From: Prorocentrum cordatum
Lineage: Eukaryota; Sar; Dinophyceae; Prorocentrales; Prorocentraceae
Length of the DNA: 64,000 nt
Direction: 5' to 3'
Assembly (NCBI GenBank): GCA_963575745.1
Contig: CAUYUJ010014188.1
Span: 124,001-188,000, forward strand
Part shown: piece after piece, positions 25,463 through 35,889 of the stretch
How positions within the stretch are numbered: the stretch's first letter is position 1
Layout: every line of letters starts with the position of its first letter
Translations under genes and position numbers: made by a program
The notes under the pieces: generated by a model
Databases searched by the model: none
What the model saw: only the letters and a program-made list of their open reading frames with translations
What the model was told of the DNA's origin: nothing

Positions 25463-25874
25463 GTCCTACTACTACTGGTACTACTTCTACTACTACTACT
25501 ACTACTACTGCTACTACTACTACTACTATTAGTACTACTACTACTACTACTACTACTACTACCACTACTGCTACTACGACTACTACTACGACTACTGCTA
25601 CTACTGCCACTTCTACTACTACTACTACTACTCACTACTACTACTATTACTAGCTACTACTACTACTGCTACACTACTTACTAATACTACTACTACTCGA
25701 CTACTAATACTACTACTACTACTACTATACCACTACTACTACTACTACTATACTCTACTACTACGTACTACTACTACTAGTACCAGTACTACCGACTATT
25801 TTTAGTACTAGTACTATACTAGTACTGTACTAAGTACTAGTATAGTCTATACTAGACTAAGTACTACTACTACC

Positions 25875-25914
<40 letters not shown>

Positions 25915-26088
25915 TTACTACTACTACTATACTAATACTACTACTACTACTACTATAACTCATGCTACTCATTCTACTTACTACTATCTACTACTACTAC
26001 CACCACGCAACCAACCACCACCACCACCACCACCACCATCAGCCACCACCACCCACCACTACTCACTAAACTACTACTACTACTACTA

Positions 26089-26134
<46 letters not shown>

Positions 26135-26331
26135 ACTATACTACTACTCTACTAACACTACTACTAACTACTACTACTACTAACTACTACTCGGACTACT
26201 ACTGCTACGACTACCAATACCACTACTACTACACACTACTACTACTATTCTACTACTACACTACTACTACTACTACGACTACTACTACTATACTACTACT
26301 GACTACTACTAACTGACTACGAACTAGCTAG

Positions 26332-26367
<36 letters not shown>

Positions 26368-26369
26368 CG

Positions 26370-26419
<50 letters not shown>

Positions 26420-26460
26420 GCTACTACTACTACTACTACTGCTACTACCACTACCAGTAC
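25090..26460. repeat. CTA microsatellite field with embedded unit
   Basis: CTA arrays occupy most of the interval; 25105-25285 carries one copy of the GGAGCCGAAGAGG/GACAGAAGGCGGTCG subunit. 25790-25860 is an irregular AGTACTAGTA stretch rich in short palindromes. 25995-26060 is a CCACCA run. Confidence 0.9.
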
Positions 26461-27535
26461 TACAACTGATCCTAGTGGTACTACTTTTACTACTACGACT
26501 AGGAGCCGAAGAGGAGGAAGAGGAGGAGGGAGAGAAGGCGATGGGAGGCAAGACAGAAGGCGCTCGTTCACCAGTGCTACACGTAACCGACTCCGTCCAC
26601 TCACACGACGGCGACGCCCTGGACTAGAATGCGTGTGGTGTGCGTCGTTGGCGCCCCTCGCCCTGGTGTGAGTCGTTCGGGCTCTCCCTTGTGTGAGTCG
26701 TTCGGGCCCCTCGCCGAACGACTCACACATGGAGGAGGGGCTCGAACGACTCTGTCCAGCAGGGGGGGGGCACGAACTACTCACACCAGGGCGAGGGGCG
26801 CCAACGACGCACACCACGAAGAGCCCGAACGACTCACACCACAAGGAGGAGTCCGAACGACTCATACCAGGACGAGGCGCCCGACCCATTCACACCACGA
26901 GGAGCCCGAACGACTCACACCACGACGCGGGCCTCGAACGACTCACACCAGGACGAGGCGCCCGACCCAGTCACACCACGAGGAGCCCGAACGACTCACA
27001 CCACGTCGCGGGCCTCGAACGACTCACACCACGAGGAGCCCGAACGAGTCACACCAGGAGGAGGGGCAGCGCTCATACAAGCCGCCCAAGAAGGCCCCCA
27101 GAGGTCCACCATATGGCCCCAAGAGGTCCCCAGATGGCCCACACGAGGTCCACAGGAGGCACCACGACGCCTCCATGAGGCCCCAAAGATACCCCCAAGA
27201 GGTCCCCAAGAGGCCCCCAAGAGGCCCCCAGACGCCCCCAAGCAGCCCCCAAGAGGCCCCACGAGGAGCCCGAACCACTCACACCAGGACGAGGGGCCCG
27301 AACGACTCCCACCACGAAGAGCCCGAACGACTCACACCGCAAGGAGGGGCCCGAACGACTCATACCAGGACGAGGCGCTCGACCGACTCACACCACGAGG
27401 AGCCCGAACGACTCACACCTCGACGCGGGTCTCGAACGACTCACAACACGAGGAGCCCGAACGAGTCACACTAGGAGAAGGCAGCGCTCATACTACTACC
27501 AGTACTACAACTGATCCTACTGGTACTACTTCTAC
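26450..27535. repeat. Duplicated ~1.07-kb block, copy 2
   Basis: Same order of blocks as 24060-25135, with scattered substitutions and the same closing GGAGAAGGCAGCGCTCATAC. Copy spacing is about 2.39 kb, so the larger tandem unit includes the CTA field. Confidence 0.85.
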
Positions 27536-28060
27536 ATTACGACTAGGAGCCGAAGAGGAGGAAGAGGAGGAGGGAGAGAAAGCGATGGGAGGCAAGACAG
27601 AAGGCGGTCGTCCTCGAGTCCTACACGTAACCGACTCCGTCGACTCACACGTCGGCGACGTCCTCAACCAGAATGCAGGTGGTGTGCGTCGTTGGGGCCC
27701 CTCGCCCTGGTGTGAGTCGTTCGGGCCCTTCCTAGCGTGAGTCGTTCGGGCCCGTCGCCGAACGACTCACACATCGGTGTGAGTCGTTCGGGCCCCTCGC
27801 CGAACGACTCACTCGCACATCGAGGAGGGGCCCGAACGACTCTGTCTAGGAGGGGGGACCCGAACTACTCACACCAGGAGAAGAGCACCGAACGAATCCA
27901 CTGCACCGTGCTAGCGGCCGCACCCGCCCAGTATTGATGCAGCGGTGTCTCACAAAGTACTCCCAGTACTGGACGAGAGACTATACACCATCTCCGCCCA
28001 CTGCCGGACACCCGAAGGACCCCCGCAATCACCAAGAATAGGAGGCAATAGCGGCGAGTA
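27535..28060. other. Repeat subunit plus unassigned sequence
   Basis: 27535-27680 is the fourth copy of the GGAGCCGAAGAGG subunit; 27690-27900 has two hairpin copies and minisatellite units. 27900-28060 has no recognised feature, but CCCAGTATTGATGCAGCGGTG...CACAAAG (27930-27960) recurs at about 34890-34925, and a diverged relative is at 42378-42400. Confidence 0.5.
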
Positions 28061-28330
28061 CACTAACCAGCACCATCACCTCAGCAGAATAACAAGCACC
28101 AAAACAGAATACAGAAACAAATACCAGCGAGCCCACGAACAGAAACTCACTTGAGGAAAAATCTCGTCTACCCACTCGCTCTCCCCAGTCGTCCAATCCA
28201 CTGTGTCCGAGGCAATCGCGGCGAGTGCACTAACCAGCACCATCACCTCAGCAGAATAACAAGCACCAGTACAGAATACAGAAACCAATACCAGCGAACC
28301 CACGAACATAAACTCCATTGAGGAAACATC
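28060..28330. repeat. Tandem duplication of an exon-end / intron-start segment
   Basis: Two copies (about 28052-28195 and 28222-28365) share GCGGCGAGTnCACTAACCAGC, ACCATCACCTCAGCAGAATA, GAATACAGAAAC, ATACCAGCGA, ATCTCGTCT and CCCCACTCG-type blocks. On the minus strand the downstream copy reads ...GATTTTTCCTCAA then GTGAGTTTCTG, a good 5' splice site; the upstream copy has TGGAGTTT instead. A diverged relative is at about 35020-35150, 3' of the SR-rich segment. Confidence 0.65.
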
Positions 28331-29150
28331 TCGTCTCCCCACTCGTTCTCCCCAGTCTGGCATCGGTTGCAACTCGTCCAAGAACTTGCGGTCGTCAGCG
28401 GATATCGCTCCGTCGCTGCCCGGCCAGCGTTTCTCTCCGAACAAGACGGGGGTCAGCGGGCATTTGGCCTGGTGAATGCGGCAATGGCACTTGCACTTTC
28501 GCTGGCTCTTCTGCAGTGCTTTGCGCAGGTCGCGCGCTCTTTCTTCGAGGTCAGCGACGCACTCCTTGCACTGTAGCTTCATGCGATTGCGATGCTTGTG
28601 ATTCTTCAGTAGCGTTTGGTTGAACTTCCGGGCGCCGAACCTGCAAGTGCACTTCTGGCGCACGTACGTCTCCAGATCCGTCGGGTTGAATCCTAGCGCA
28701 CGGCAAGCTTTGCAAACCAAAGTTGTGCCCTTTGAAGACGCGTGATTATTGCGTTCAGTCTTCGACCAGTACTTCAGTTCATACACCGTTGTACACTTCC
28801 CACACCGCAGCTTCGTCTGACAGTCCAGGCACACCAAGCGGGCCTGCGCCCGCCTCTTCGCGTTGTACAGCACGTGCTTGTCGAACGCGAGGCTGCCCAA
28901 GTGCTCCAAGCAATATTCGCACTGGTGCTCGTCGATGTTGCCAGGTGCGAACCCTCGCTGTGCGCAGCCCGGGCACGCGAGGTCTTTATCGTCATACCGA
29001 TGATGTTTCATAATAGCCGCGCCCCACACGCCTTCGTCAAAAACATCTTTACAAGCAGCACGCCCGTGGCTCTGCGGGGTCAGGCTCTTCTTCCAGTACT
29101 CACGTTCCACACGCCGCTTGCATATGGAATGATCTGGCGGGTCTGTCCTT
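28330..29150 (-). pseudogene. Stc1-like Cys-rich finger protein segment (dinoflagellate PIF1-associated N-terminal module)
   Basis: From about 29150 the minus strand reads a Trp/Lys/His segment (YWKKSLTPQSHGRAACKD), then CPGC...CEYC, CLDC/CGKC...YWSK...VCKAC, CTC...LKNHKHRNRMKLQCKEC and finally KCKCHCRIHQAKCPL...KRWPGSDGAISADD...PMPDWGERVGRR. CxxC pairs around 35 residues apart with 'G...F....L.NHK' are Stc1-like fingers. From memory, the RWPG.DG.IS.DD..FL ending is characteristic of the N-terminal half of large OTU/PIF1 proteins in dinoflagellates. Here the segment lies 3' of a PIF1 segment, so it belongs to another copy. The open frame continues to 28076, but the last about 80 residues are probably intron (see duplication). 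Motif ATG candidate near 29011. Function: zinc binding, possibly nucleic-acid or protein contacts. Confidence 0.6.
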
Positions 29151-29164
29151 GCAGCGAGGCCCCA

Positions 29165-29836
29165 ATAATCCACGCACGAGGACCCCGAACGACTCACACC
29201 ACGCCGAGGGCACACAACGATGCACTCCATGGACGTTGGAGGTGACGAAGAGCCCGAACGACTCACACCACATGCAGCCCGAACGACTCACACCAGGACG
29301 AGGGGCCCGAACGACTCACACGACGACGAACTCCAACGCGACTCGCACCAGGAAGGGCTCGAAGGCCTCACACCAGGACGACGGGCCCGGAAAACGTACA
29401 CCAAAAGGAAGAGCCCCAACAATCCACGCACGAGGACCCCGAGCGACTCACACCTGAACATATCTCTTCTTGTGCGTGCGCTGAGCTATGCTCATTGCCT
29501 CGACAGGTCTTGCAAACATGGAGACCCCTGGGGCGCACTAGAGACTTATCAGAATTTGCTCCAACGCCGCCGTTGGATGTGACGAAGAGCCCGAACGACT
29601 CACACCACGTGCAGCCCGAACGACTCACACCAAGACGAGGGGCCCGAACGACTCACACGACCACGAACTCCAACGCGCGTCGCACCAGGAGGAGCTCGAA
29701 CGCCTCACACCAGGACGAAGGCCCCGAGAAACGTACACCAGGAGGAAGAGCCCCAAGAATCCACACACGAGGACCCCGAACGACTCACACCACGCCGAGG
29801 GCAACACAACGATGTACTCCATGGAATGACTCGTTC
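29165..29836. repeat. Minisatellite between Stc1-like and PIF1-like segments
   Basis: CCGAACGACTCACACCA units, with a unique insert at 29460-29575 that contains a diverged GAGCTATGCTCA (29483-29494) and a GGAGACCCCTGGGGCGCACTAGAG block also seen in diverged form near 33560. The PIF1 frame runs straight into this array. Confidence 0.8.
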
Positions 29837-30900
29837 GGTGCCCTCGGGACTTCGTCGATGATGATCACGCGCCGGGCCTCGCACTTCATGGACTGCTTGT
29901 GCCTGTCGCCTGTGGCATTCCCGTCGTCGTTCCGCGCCGGGATGCCGCTCGAGTGATGCACCGTGTGGCCGTTGAGCTGCGCCGCCATGGCATTTTCAAA
30001 CGCAAAGCACACGAATTGAACGCCGTGCTCCCAACCGAGACCTTCCTCCATTAAGTACCGCATCCAGCCAATGACAACACATTTGCCGATGCCCGGAAAT
30101 CCGTGCCCTACGTCCAGCAGAGGCTCCTCGGAATTCTGGTTCACGTTGCCCTGCAGCTGCTCCAGCCACTCAATCTTCAAACGTCGAGCAAAGTGTTCGA
30201 GAAACTGGCGCTGTTTCTCGTTCGGGATCTTCGAGCTCGCCAATATGGCAGCAAACGCTTTGTCGATGCTGGTGAAGCCATTCCCTGCAGGGTTGAACGA
30301 AGCAGCAGCATCTCGCTTTTCGTCGAAGGGAGCATCGTGTGCCTTCTGGCTCGTGCCACTTGCGGATACAGCTGCGAGGTGGTCCTGGTACGCATCTTCG
30401 AAGATATGTCCCGGACGGGCACGGTCGCCAGCCTCGACGCCAGAGGGTTCTGTCTTCCACACACGCTCTCCGATGCGGTGGCTTTGTTCATACTCGTGCA
30501 GTCGGGCACTTTTCTTCCTCCGGCTGTTCTCCGAAGCTTTCACATTCGCTTTCGCCGAGGCGGTCCACTTCTCGCCGACGCTGACCTCTTCTTTAGCCGA
30601 TTGGAGCAGTAATTGAATCTTACCACCAGGGAGGCTCAGCGGAGGCATATATTGCTCTTCTTCCGACGCATCTGCCTCGCTCTGATCATCTGCCGCCTTG
30701 CCAGACGACTTCATCGTATTCAGCAGGAAATTCTGGATGAGTTTCGCCGCTGCCTGGCTGACCACGTTCCCGCGCACGTACTCGTCCCAGGCGGTCTTCC
30801 AGGAAACGCTGTCCAACGTCGATGGCGTCCCTGTTGAGGATGTCTTCTTGGTCAGTCTACACGAAGCTCGAACCTGGGGCGTCTGGTGCTGGGCCTCTTG
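29836..30900 (-). pseudogene. PIF1-like helicase ATPase segment, truncated after Walker B
   Basis: PIF1 helicases are superfamily-1B 5'-3' DNA helicases. Counting from 30816 (the codon there is TTG, and the frame continues upstream), WKTAWDEYVRGNVVSQAAA at residues 6-24 and a charged linker lead to NEKQRQFLEHFARR (199-212, Q-motif region), GFPGIGKC Walker A (239-246), WEHGVQFVCFAFENAMAAQLNG (262-283, motif Ia) and VIIIDE Walker B (317-322). The frame then enters the GAACGACTC minisatellite, so motifs III-VI are missing. Walker A ends Lys-Cys rather than Lys-Ser/Thr, removing the usual Mg2+-binding hydroxyl. The GVQF.F.A..N.MAA..G pattern matches the large PIF1 family in dinoflagellates as I recall it. 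Identity is secure; function as an enzyme is unlikely. Confidence 0.8.
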
Positions 30901-30940
30901 CCAATGCCGCAGTACCGTTCACTCCATCCCCAACATACTC

Positions 30941-31855
30941 AGGTGAGGCACAGTCACGTCTCCTCTATAGAGCGTCCAGGGACAGACAAATAAACTGCAA
31001 TACTGAGCGTTGTACGTACAACTTTTGTGCACGCTGGGCATGGGCAAGCCTTCGATGACCACCACGTCCGGCCTCGCTTTCCTGACCAGAACCCATGAGC
31101 GGCAGAAGACACCTGCATCCCTCGGAACTGGCCTTCTATCCGCTGCGGCAAGCCGCGCGTGAGATCGAACAACCTCACTGTGGTCGCTGGCCCCATGCCA
31201 ACATGCGCGTTCGGTAACTTCCGCTGGGCTACGCCCACTGACGGCTCGAGCCACCTGTGCAGAAGCCCACGTGGAGTTGGGAGATCTTTCGTCTCTGGTC
31301 GACGCCAACGAGGTTGGTGCGGGACGTCGTAACCGCCAACAGCACGCGGCAGCGTGAACGGAAACGCCATGCCCAAGTACCAGGCGGTATGCTGATTCGT
31401 CCGGTCCGTCCCACTCTGGATGTCGACATCGCCGAACCTGGCAAAAACGCACTTATAATTCTCCGAGATGTTCGAGTGGGCTCTAGTGCTCCGTTCAGCG
31501 ACGATATATGACGGACTCAACGCTGAGATGAAATCCTGCACCCGTCGTCCTGGCTCTGGAGGCGAGGCCAGTTTGGCTTGACCGAGGGAATCTGCAGCCC
31601 CTTCTACCTGTTGCACCGCACCCTGCACTGCTTGCGGGATGAACTTCGCCTCCCCGTATTTCTCTGCGTACTTCTGGGAATATCTTTCGTGGAGGCGGGT
31701 TGCCACTCTGTCGAACGAGTTCAGGCCGTTGTTGCCCTACCCTGGATAGCCGCCAGCCTCGCATGAGTTTGCGTAGTTCTCGGCACCGGCCATTCCATGT
31801 CGCCCAGCAGCTCCTCGGACGACAGCCTGGATTTGAAAATGTCAGCGGAAGGACC
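30941..31855 (-). pseudogene. Central module of OTU/PIF1-type protein, duplicate copy 1
   Basis: First half of a 915-bp tandem duplication. On the minus strand one frame reads ATRLHERYSQKYAEKYGEAK, LASPPEPGRRVQDFISALSP, then AFPFTLPRAVGGYDVPHQPR and LPQRIEGQFRG; a second frame then carries DVVVIEGLPMPSVHKSC and YNAQYCSLFVCPWTL, so at least one frameshift or short intron lies near 31.1 kb. The 'FPF..PR...G.DvP...R.RRP...' and 'NA.YCSLF.RPWTL' patterns lie between the OTU-like and helicase parts in dinoflagellate PIF1-type proteins as I recall them. This copy continues directly into the PIF1 segment at 30.9 kb. Confidence 0.6.
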
Positions 31856-32773
31856 AGGTGAGGCATAGTCACGTCTCCTCCATAGAGCGTCCAGGGACAG
31901 ACAAATAAACTGCAATACTGAGCGTTGTACGTACAACTTTTGTGCACGCTGGGCATGGGCAAGCCTTCGATGACCACCACGTCCGGCCTCGCTTTACTGA
32001 CCAGAACCCATGAGTGGCAGAAGACACCTGCATCCCTCGGAACTGGCCTTCTATCCGCTGCGGCAAGCTGCGCGTGAGATCGAACAACCTCACTGTGGTC
32101 GCTGGCCCCATGCCAACATGCGCGCTCGGTAACTTCCGCTGGGCTACGCCCACTGACGGCTCGAGCCACCTGTGCAGAAGCCCACGTGGAGTTGGGAGAT
32201 CTTTCGTCTCTGGTCGACGCCAACGAGGTTGGTGCGGGACGTCGTAACCGCCAACAGCACGCGGCAGCGCGAACGGAAACGCCATGCCCAAGTACCAGGC
32301 GGTATGCTGATTCGTCAGGTCCGTCCCACTCTGGATGTCGACATCGCCGAACCTGGCAAAAACGCACTTGTAATTCTCCGAGATGTTCGAGTGGGCTCTA
32401 GTGCTCCGTTCAGCGACTATATATGACGGACTCAACGCTGAGATGAAATCCTGCACCCGTCGTCCTGGCTCTGGAGGCGAAGCCAGTTTGGCTTGACCGA
32501 GGGAATCTGCAGCCCCTTCTACCTGTTGCACCGCACCCTGCACTGCTTGCGGGATGAACTTCGCCTCCCCGTATTTCTCTGCGTACTTTTGGGAATATCT
32601 TTCGTGGAGGCGGGTTGCCACTCTGTCGAACGAGTTCAGGCCGTTGTTGCCCTACCCTGGATAGCCGCCAGCCTCGCATGAGTTTGCGTAGTTCTCGGCG
32701 CCGGCCATTCCATGTCGCCCAGCAGCTCCTCGGACGACAGCCTGGATTTGAAAATGTCAGCGGAAGGACCAGA
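31856..32773 (-). repeat. Central module of OTU/PIF1-type protein, duplicate copy 2
   Basis: Second half of the tandem duplication; GTGAGGCATAGTCACGTCTC at 31859 matches 30944 and the two halves differ by only a few substitutions, so the event is recent. It carries the same protein segments as copy 1, preceded by the OTU-like N-terminus. The junction falls where the minus strand passes from CCCTGGACG...CCTCACCTGG to TCCTTCCGCTGACATTTTC, i.e. copy 2 ends in the middle of the gene and re-enters its start. Confidence 0.85.
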
Positions 32774-32959
32774 TGCTTCGCGGAGAAACGAGCGAGCGTC
32801 GCGCTTGACCAGCTCACCCCTCTCCCACTCGGCCCACGCAGAACGAATGGCGCACGCACCGTCTCCAGCTGTAGCAATCGTCTCCATCAGCATCCCCTGC
32901 AATTCTCGCACCGCTCGGGGCAAGGGCGCGTAAACCTCACGTAAGTCCACGACTGGCAT
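32636..32959 (-). pseudogene. OTU-like N-terminal segment of the PIF1-type gene
   Basis: ATG at 32959-32957, 55 nt downstream of one copy of the GTGAGTTTAGCTC motif (33026-33014). The protein begins MPVVDLREVYAPLPRAV and contains TAGDGACAIRSAWAEWERG, resembling the active-site signature of OTU-type cysteine proteases (GDG-N/A-C; Cys near residue 36), then LVKRDARSFLREA. The frame stops at 32636 after AAIQGRATTA; the neighbouring frame carrying ATRLHERYSQK begins a few codons earlier, so a frameshift or tiny intron joins them. From memory, GDGACA(L/I)H..WG proteins fused to PIF1 are frequent in dinoflagellates. Whether it has deubiquitinase activity is unknown; the catalytic His was not located. 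Confidence 0.55.
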
Positions 32960-32999
32960 CTCTGTGAATTCTGCTGCACGCCCTCAAGTATTAGGAAGA

Positions 33000-35148
33000 G
33001 TAGCGTCCGTGCGGAGCTAAACTCACTGCACAAGTGATACGCCGAGCTCACAGTAGAGCCTCACGCAGATGGATGGGCACTGCTCGGGACTAGCTTGGGC
33101 CAACCTGACTTGCACCACAATGTCTACGGAAAATCGCGACTGAATCGTAACGCCTTCTACCCTCAGACCGCAAAATCCTTCTGGACCCTAACTCTTAGCA
33201 GACTCCCCTCTGGAGCCCAGTCCCTAGTGTCGACTCCCACGAAGAAGCAAAGCCGGGATAACACGAACCGACAGAAATAGGACAACAGCGCGAAGCCTTG
33301 CAGCGGGGGAAAGGGGGGGGGCCAGGCCAGCAGCTCAAGTGGCATCATGCGCGCCAGTTATTGGACATAACGCATAGTGTTCAGAATGCATTCAGTACGA
33401 CTAGGAGAGCTATGCTCATTACCTCCGCCTATCACGCGGTTTCCACACATTTACATTCCAACACACGGAGTCACCTGTGGAGGGTGGTTTGGGCATGCGC
33501 CTCTTCATGCTTGTAGAGGGCGAGCAGAGAGACGCTGCTTCTCGCGCAAATCTCGTCTGCATGGCGACCCTTGGGGGAAACTAGCGGGGTTGCAAAAACC
33601 TTGCCATCGCAGCAACGTTCACGACGCGCAAATACAGCGCTCCACAACACACATGCAAGGAGACGCCTTAACGACTCATACCAGAACGAAAGGCCCCCAC
33701 GATTCACGCCGCAAAGAGCCCCAACAACTCACATACTGGGAGGGGCCCGAACGACTCACCCCAAGATCACAGCGCGAACGACTCCACCAGGACGAGAGAC
33801 CCCGAACGACTCACACCTCGAGCAGCCCGAACAACTCACACGCAAGGAGGCGTCAAAGCGACTCACACCAGGGCCAGGAGCCCGAACGACTCACACAGCG
33901 AGGAGCTGAACCTATTCACACACGAGGCGGAGCCTGAACGACTCACACCAGGACAAAAGGCCCAACCACTCACACCACGAGGATCCATCACGACTCCCAC
34001 ACAAACGGAAGACGAGGGGCTCCAACGACGCACACCACGAGGAGACGGAACTATGCACACACAAGGAGGATCCGAACGACGCACATCAGGACGAGGGGCC
34101 CGAACGACTCACATCACGAAGAGCCTCAACGACTCACGCACAAGAAGGAGCCCGAAGGACTCTTACCAGGAAGGACGAAGGGCCCCAACGATGCACACCA
34201 CGCAGTTCGAATGCCCCTGGTTCTTCTCGGCAGGCCTCCGCACAGCACAGAGCAACGTCAACGTGAGATCGGCCACGGCAGAGGCGCCAAGGGCAGTGCA
34301 GGGGGGAGGGCTTGGGGCAGCAGCTCGGTTGGCATCATGCTTACTAGTGCTTGGAGATTACGACCAACCCAAGGAAAGCCCGAACCGCTCACACACAAGG
34401 AAGGGCCCCAAAGACTCATACCACGAAGGACGAGAGGTCACAACGACTCACAGATGCTGGCGGCGACGTCGACGACGACGACAAGATCCACGCTTGCGAC
34501 GACAACGATGACTTCGGACACGACAATTCCATGGGCGACGGCGTCGACGACCCAGCGATCTTCCCCGACGTGTTCGCAGGGCGCAGGCGGCGCGAAATGC
34601 TAAACTGATCAGGCTCGCCCACGAAGTCGGGCGCGGCGGCAGGCGCCAGGTTCGGAGGGAGAGGTAGAAGAGAAACAAAAGGAGAAACCCGCCTCCCGGA
34701 ACGGTATCCTTGACCAGGTCTGTAGACTCACGGAACTCAGAGAGCGCACGTGCTGGCCCAGACTTCAGGTAGCGTGAATAATTGGGGCTCCTCGCCCTGG
34801 GGCGAGTCGTTCGGGTTCTTCCTTGTGTGAGTCGTTCAGGCCCCCCGCCGAGAATACTGCCTTTCTCCCGGTGCGGCAAGGTAACGACATCACCCAGTAC
34901 TGATGCAGCGGTGAATCATAAGGTAACCCCAGGGCTGGACGTGAGAGCATGAACCATGGCAGCCCAGTGCCGCACACCCGAAAAAAAACCTAGCAATCTC
35001 CAAGAGTCAGAGGCCAAAACGGCGAGCACAATAATCAGCAGCATCACCTCAGCAGACTAAGCAGCACCAGTACATATGATAGAAACCTGCATCGAAGAAC
35101 TGACAAACGGATGTGAAAGTGAAGCAACATCCCATGTCCCAACTCGCT
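33000..35148. other. Intergenic: unique sequence, minisatellite, Asp-rich repeat 1
   Basis: 33000-33660 is mixed sequence with a diverged GAGCTATGCTCA (33407-33418). 33660-34190 is the CCGAACGACTCAC minisatellite. 34470-34600 holds a plus-strand open segment rich in Asp codons (GGDVDDDDKIHA, DGVDDPAIFP) that recurs at 37020-37110. 34600-34870 resembles 36225-36370 (GGTTCGCCCA, TCGGGCGCG, GGAGAAAC). 34885-35110 has the repeat also seen at 28.0-28.3 kb. Confidence 0.5.
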
Positions 35149-35889
35149 CTACCCAGAATCATAATGGAAAATAGTACATTCTGCCGTTGTGCAATACAGT
35201 GCACATACTACCACAGCCCACTGCCGTACGTGTTCTTCCAACAAAGTCATACGAGCGTCCAGAAACGCGTGGCTCGCTTCCCTCGTAAGTGCAGGACCAG
35301 ATGCGGGAGCCGAACTGCTATCTCCGCGGACCTGCGCGTCATCCACGTCATCCGCCCGATCGGTGGAAACCTCGGACATTTCGTCAAGAGCCTGTTGCTG
35401 GGGGAGTGTCCGAGCTTCTTGCTCACGTCTCGACACGCTCTTGGTTTTCCTGAGGCGCTCATGGGGCTTGTCTGGGTACATCGTATGCGTCCTGCAACGC
35501 GGCCGACCCGCCAACGGATATCCACGTGCCCTCGGGATGCTCTTGCTGCGGCTGCGATTGCGCGCCCTGCTCTGGATGCCTCTCCGCGGCATGCTGGCGG
35601 ATCGGCCCCTCCGCGGAGAAGAGCTCTCTGCGCCAGCACACGCAGAGCTACGGGATGCGCCAGCTGTTTTCGAACGCCCAGTCTTCGAGCGCCACTCCCA
35701 GAAACTCCAAGGGTTAGGATCCTCTTTCCATAAGTGTAGTTCATGAGCCAGCACGTCATCTACGTGGGGTTTCTCGTCCCGGGAGCGCGTGCGATCATCG
35801 GAGCGGCTGCGCAGAGGGGAGCCGCGGCGTGCACGACGGAAAGCACGATCCCAATCACTCCGCAGATCCTCGTCACTACGAGTAGCCAT
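35149..35889 (-). CDS. SR-rich hypothetical protein (possibly one exon)
   Basis: ATG at 35889-35887, 33 nt after the motif GTGAGCTTAGCTC (35934-35922). About 246 residues. The N-terminus is acidic-basic (ATRSDEDLRSDWDRAFRRAR), then a long Arg/Ser-rich region (SPRRGRSASMPRRGIQSRAR, SRSKSIPRARG), an acidic patch (MSEVSTDRADDVDDAQVRGD) and a short helical tail (DARMTLLEEHVRQW). SR-rich regions are typical of splicing or RNA-binding proteins, but no RRM or other domain is visible, so function is unknown. The last residues run into TTCTGGGTAGAGCGAG, similar to the exon-end sequence at 28.2 kb, so the stop at 35149 may lie in an intron. No Met before 35889 is supported. Confidence 0.5.
   Translation of the reverse strand: MATRSDEDLRSDWDRAFRRARRGSPLRSRSDDRTRSRDEKPHVDDVLAHELHLWKEDPNPWSFWEWRSKTGRSKTAGASRSSACAGAESSSPRRGRSASMPRRGIQSRARNRSRSKSIPRARGYPLAGRPRCRTHTMYPDKPHERLRKTKSVSRREQEARTLPQQQALDEMSEVSTDRADDVDDAQVRGDSSSAPASGPALTREASHAFLDARMTLLEEHVRQWAVVVCALYCTTAECTIFHYDSG

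Noticed and set aside
24360-27475. Repeat-spacer look of the CCGAACGACTCACACCA arrays, CRISPR-like
   Set aside because: The tails between cores are only 8-11 nt, are reused and degenerate, no cas-like gene exists, and the genome is eukaryotic. It is a minisatellite.
30941-32773. Two separate full genes instead of one duplicated gene
   Set aside because: The repeat breaks in mid-gene at both ends and only the outer copies connect to the OTU-like start and the PIF1 segment.
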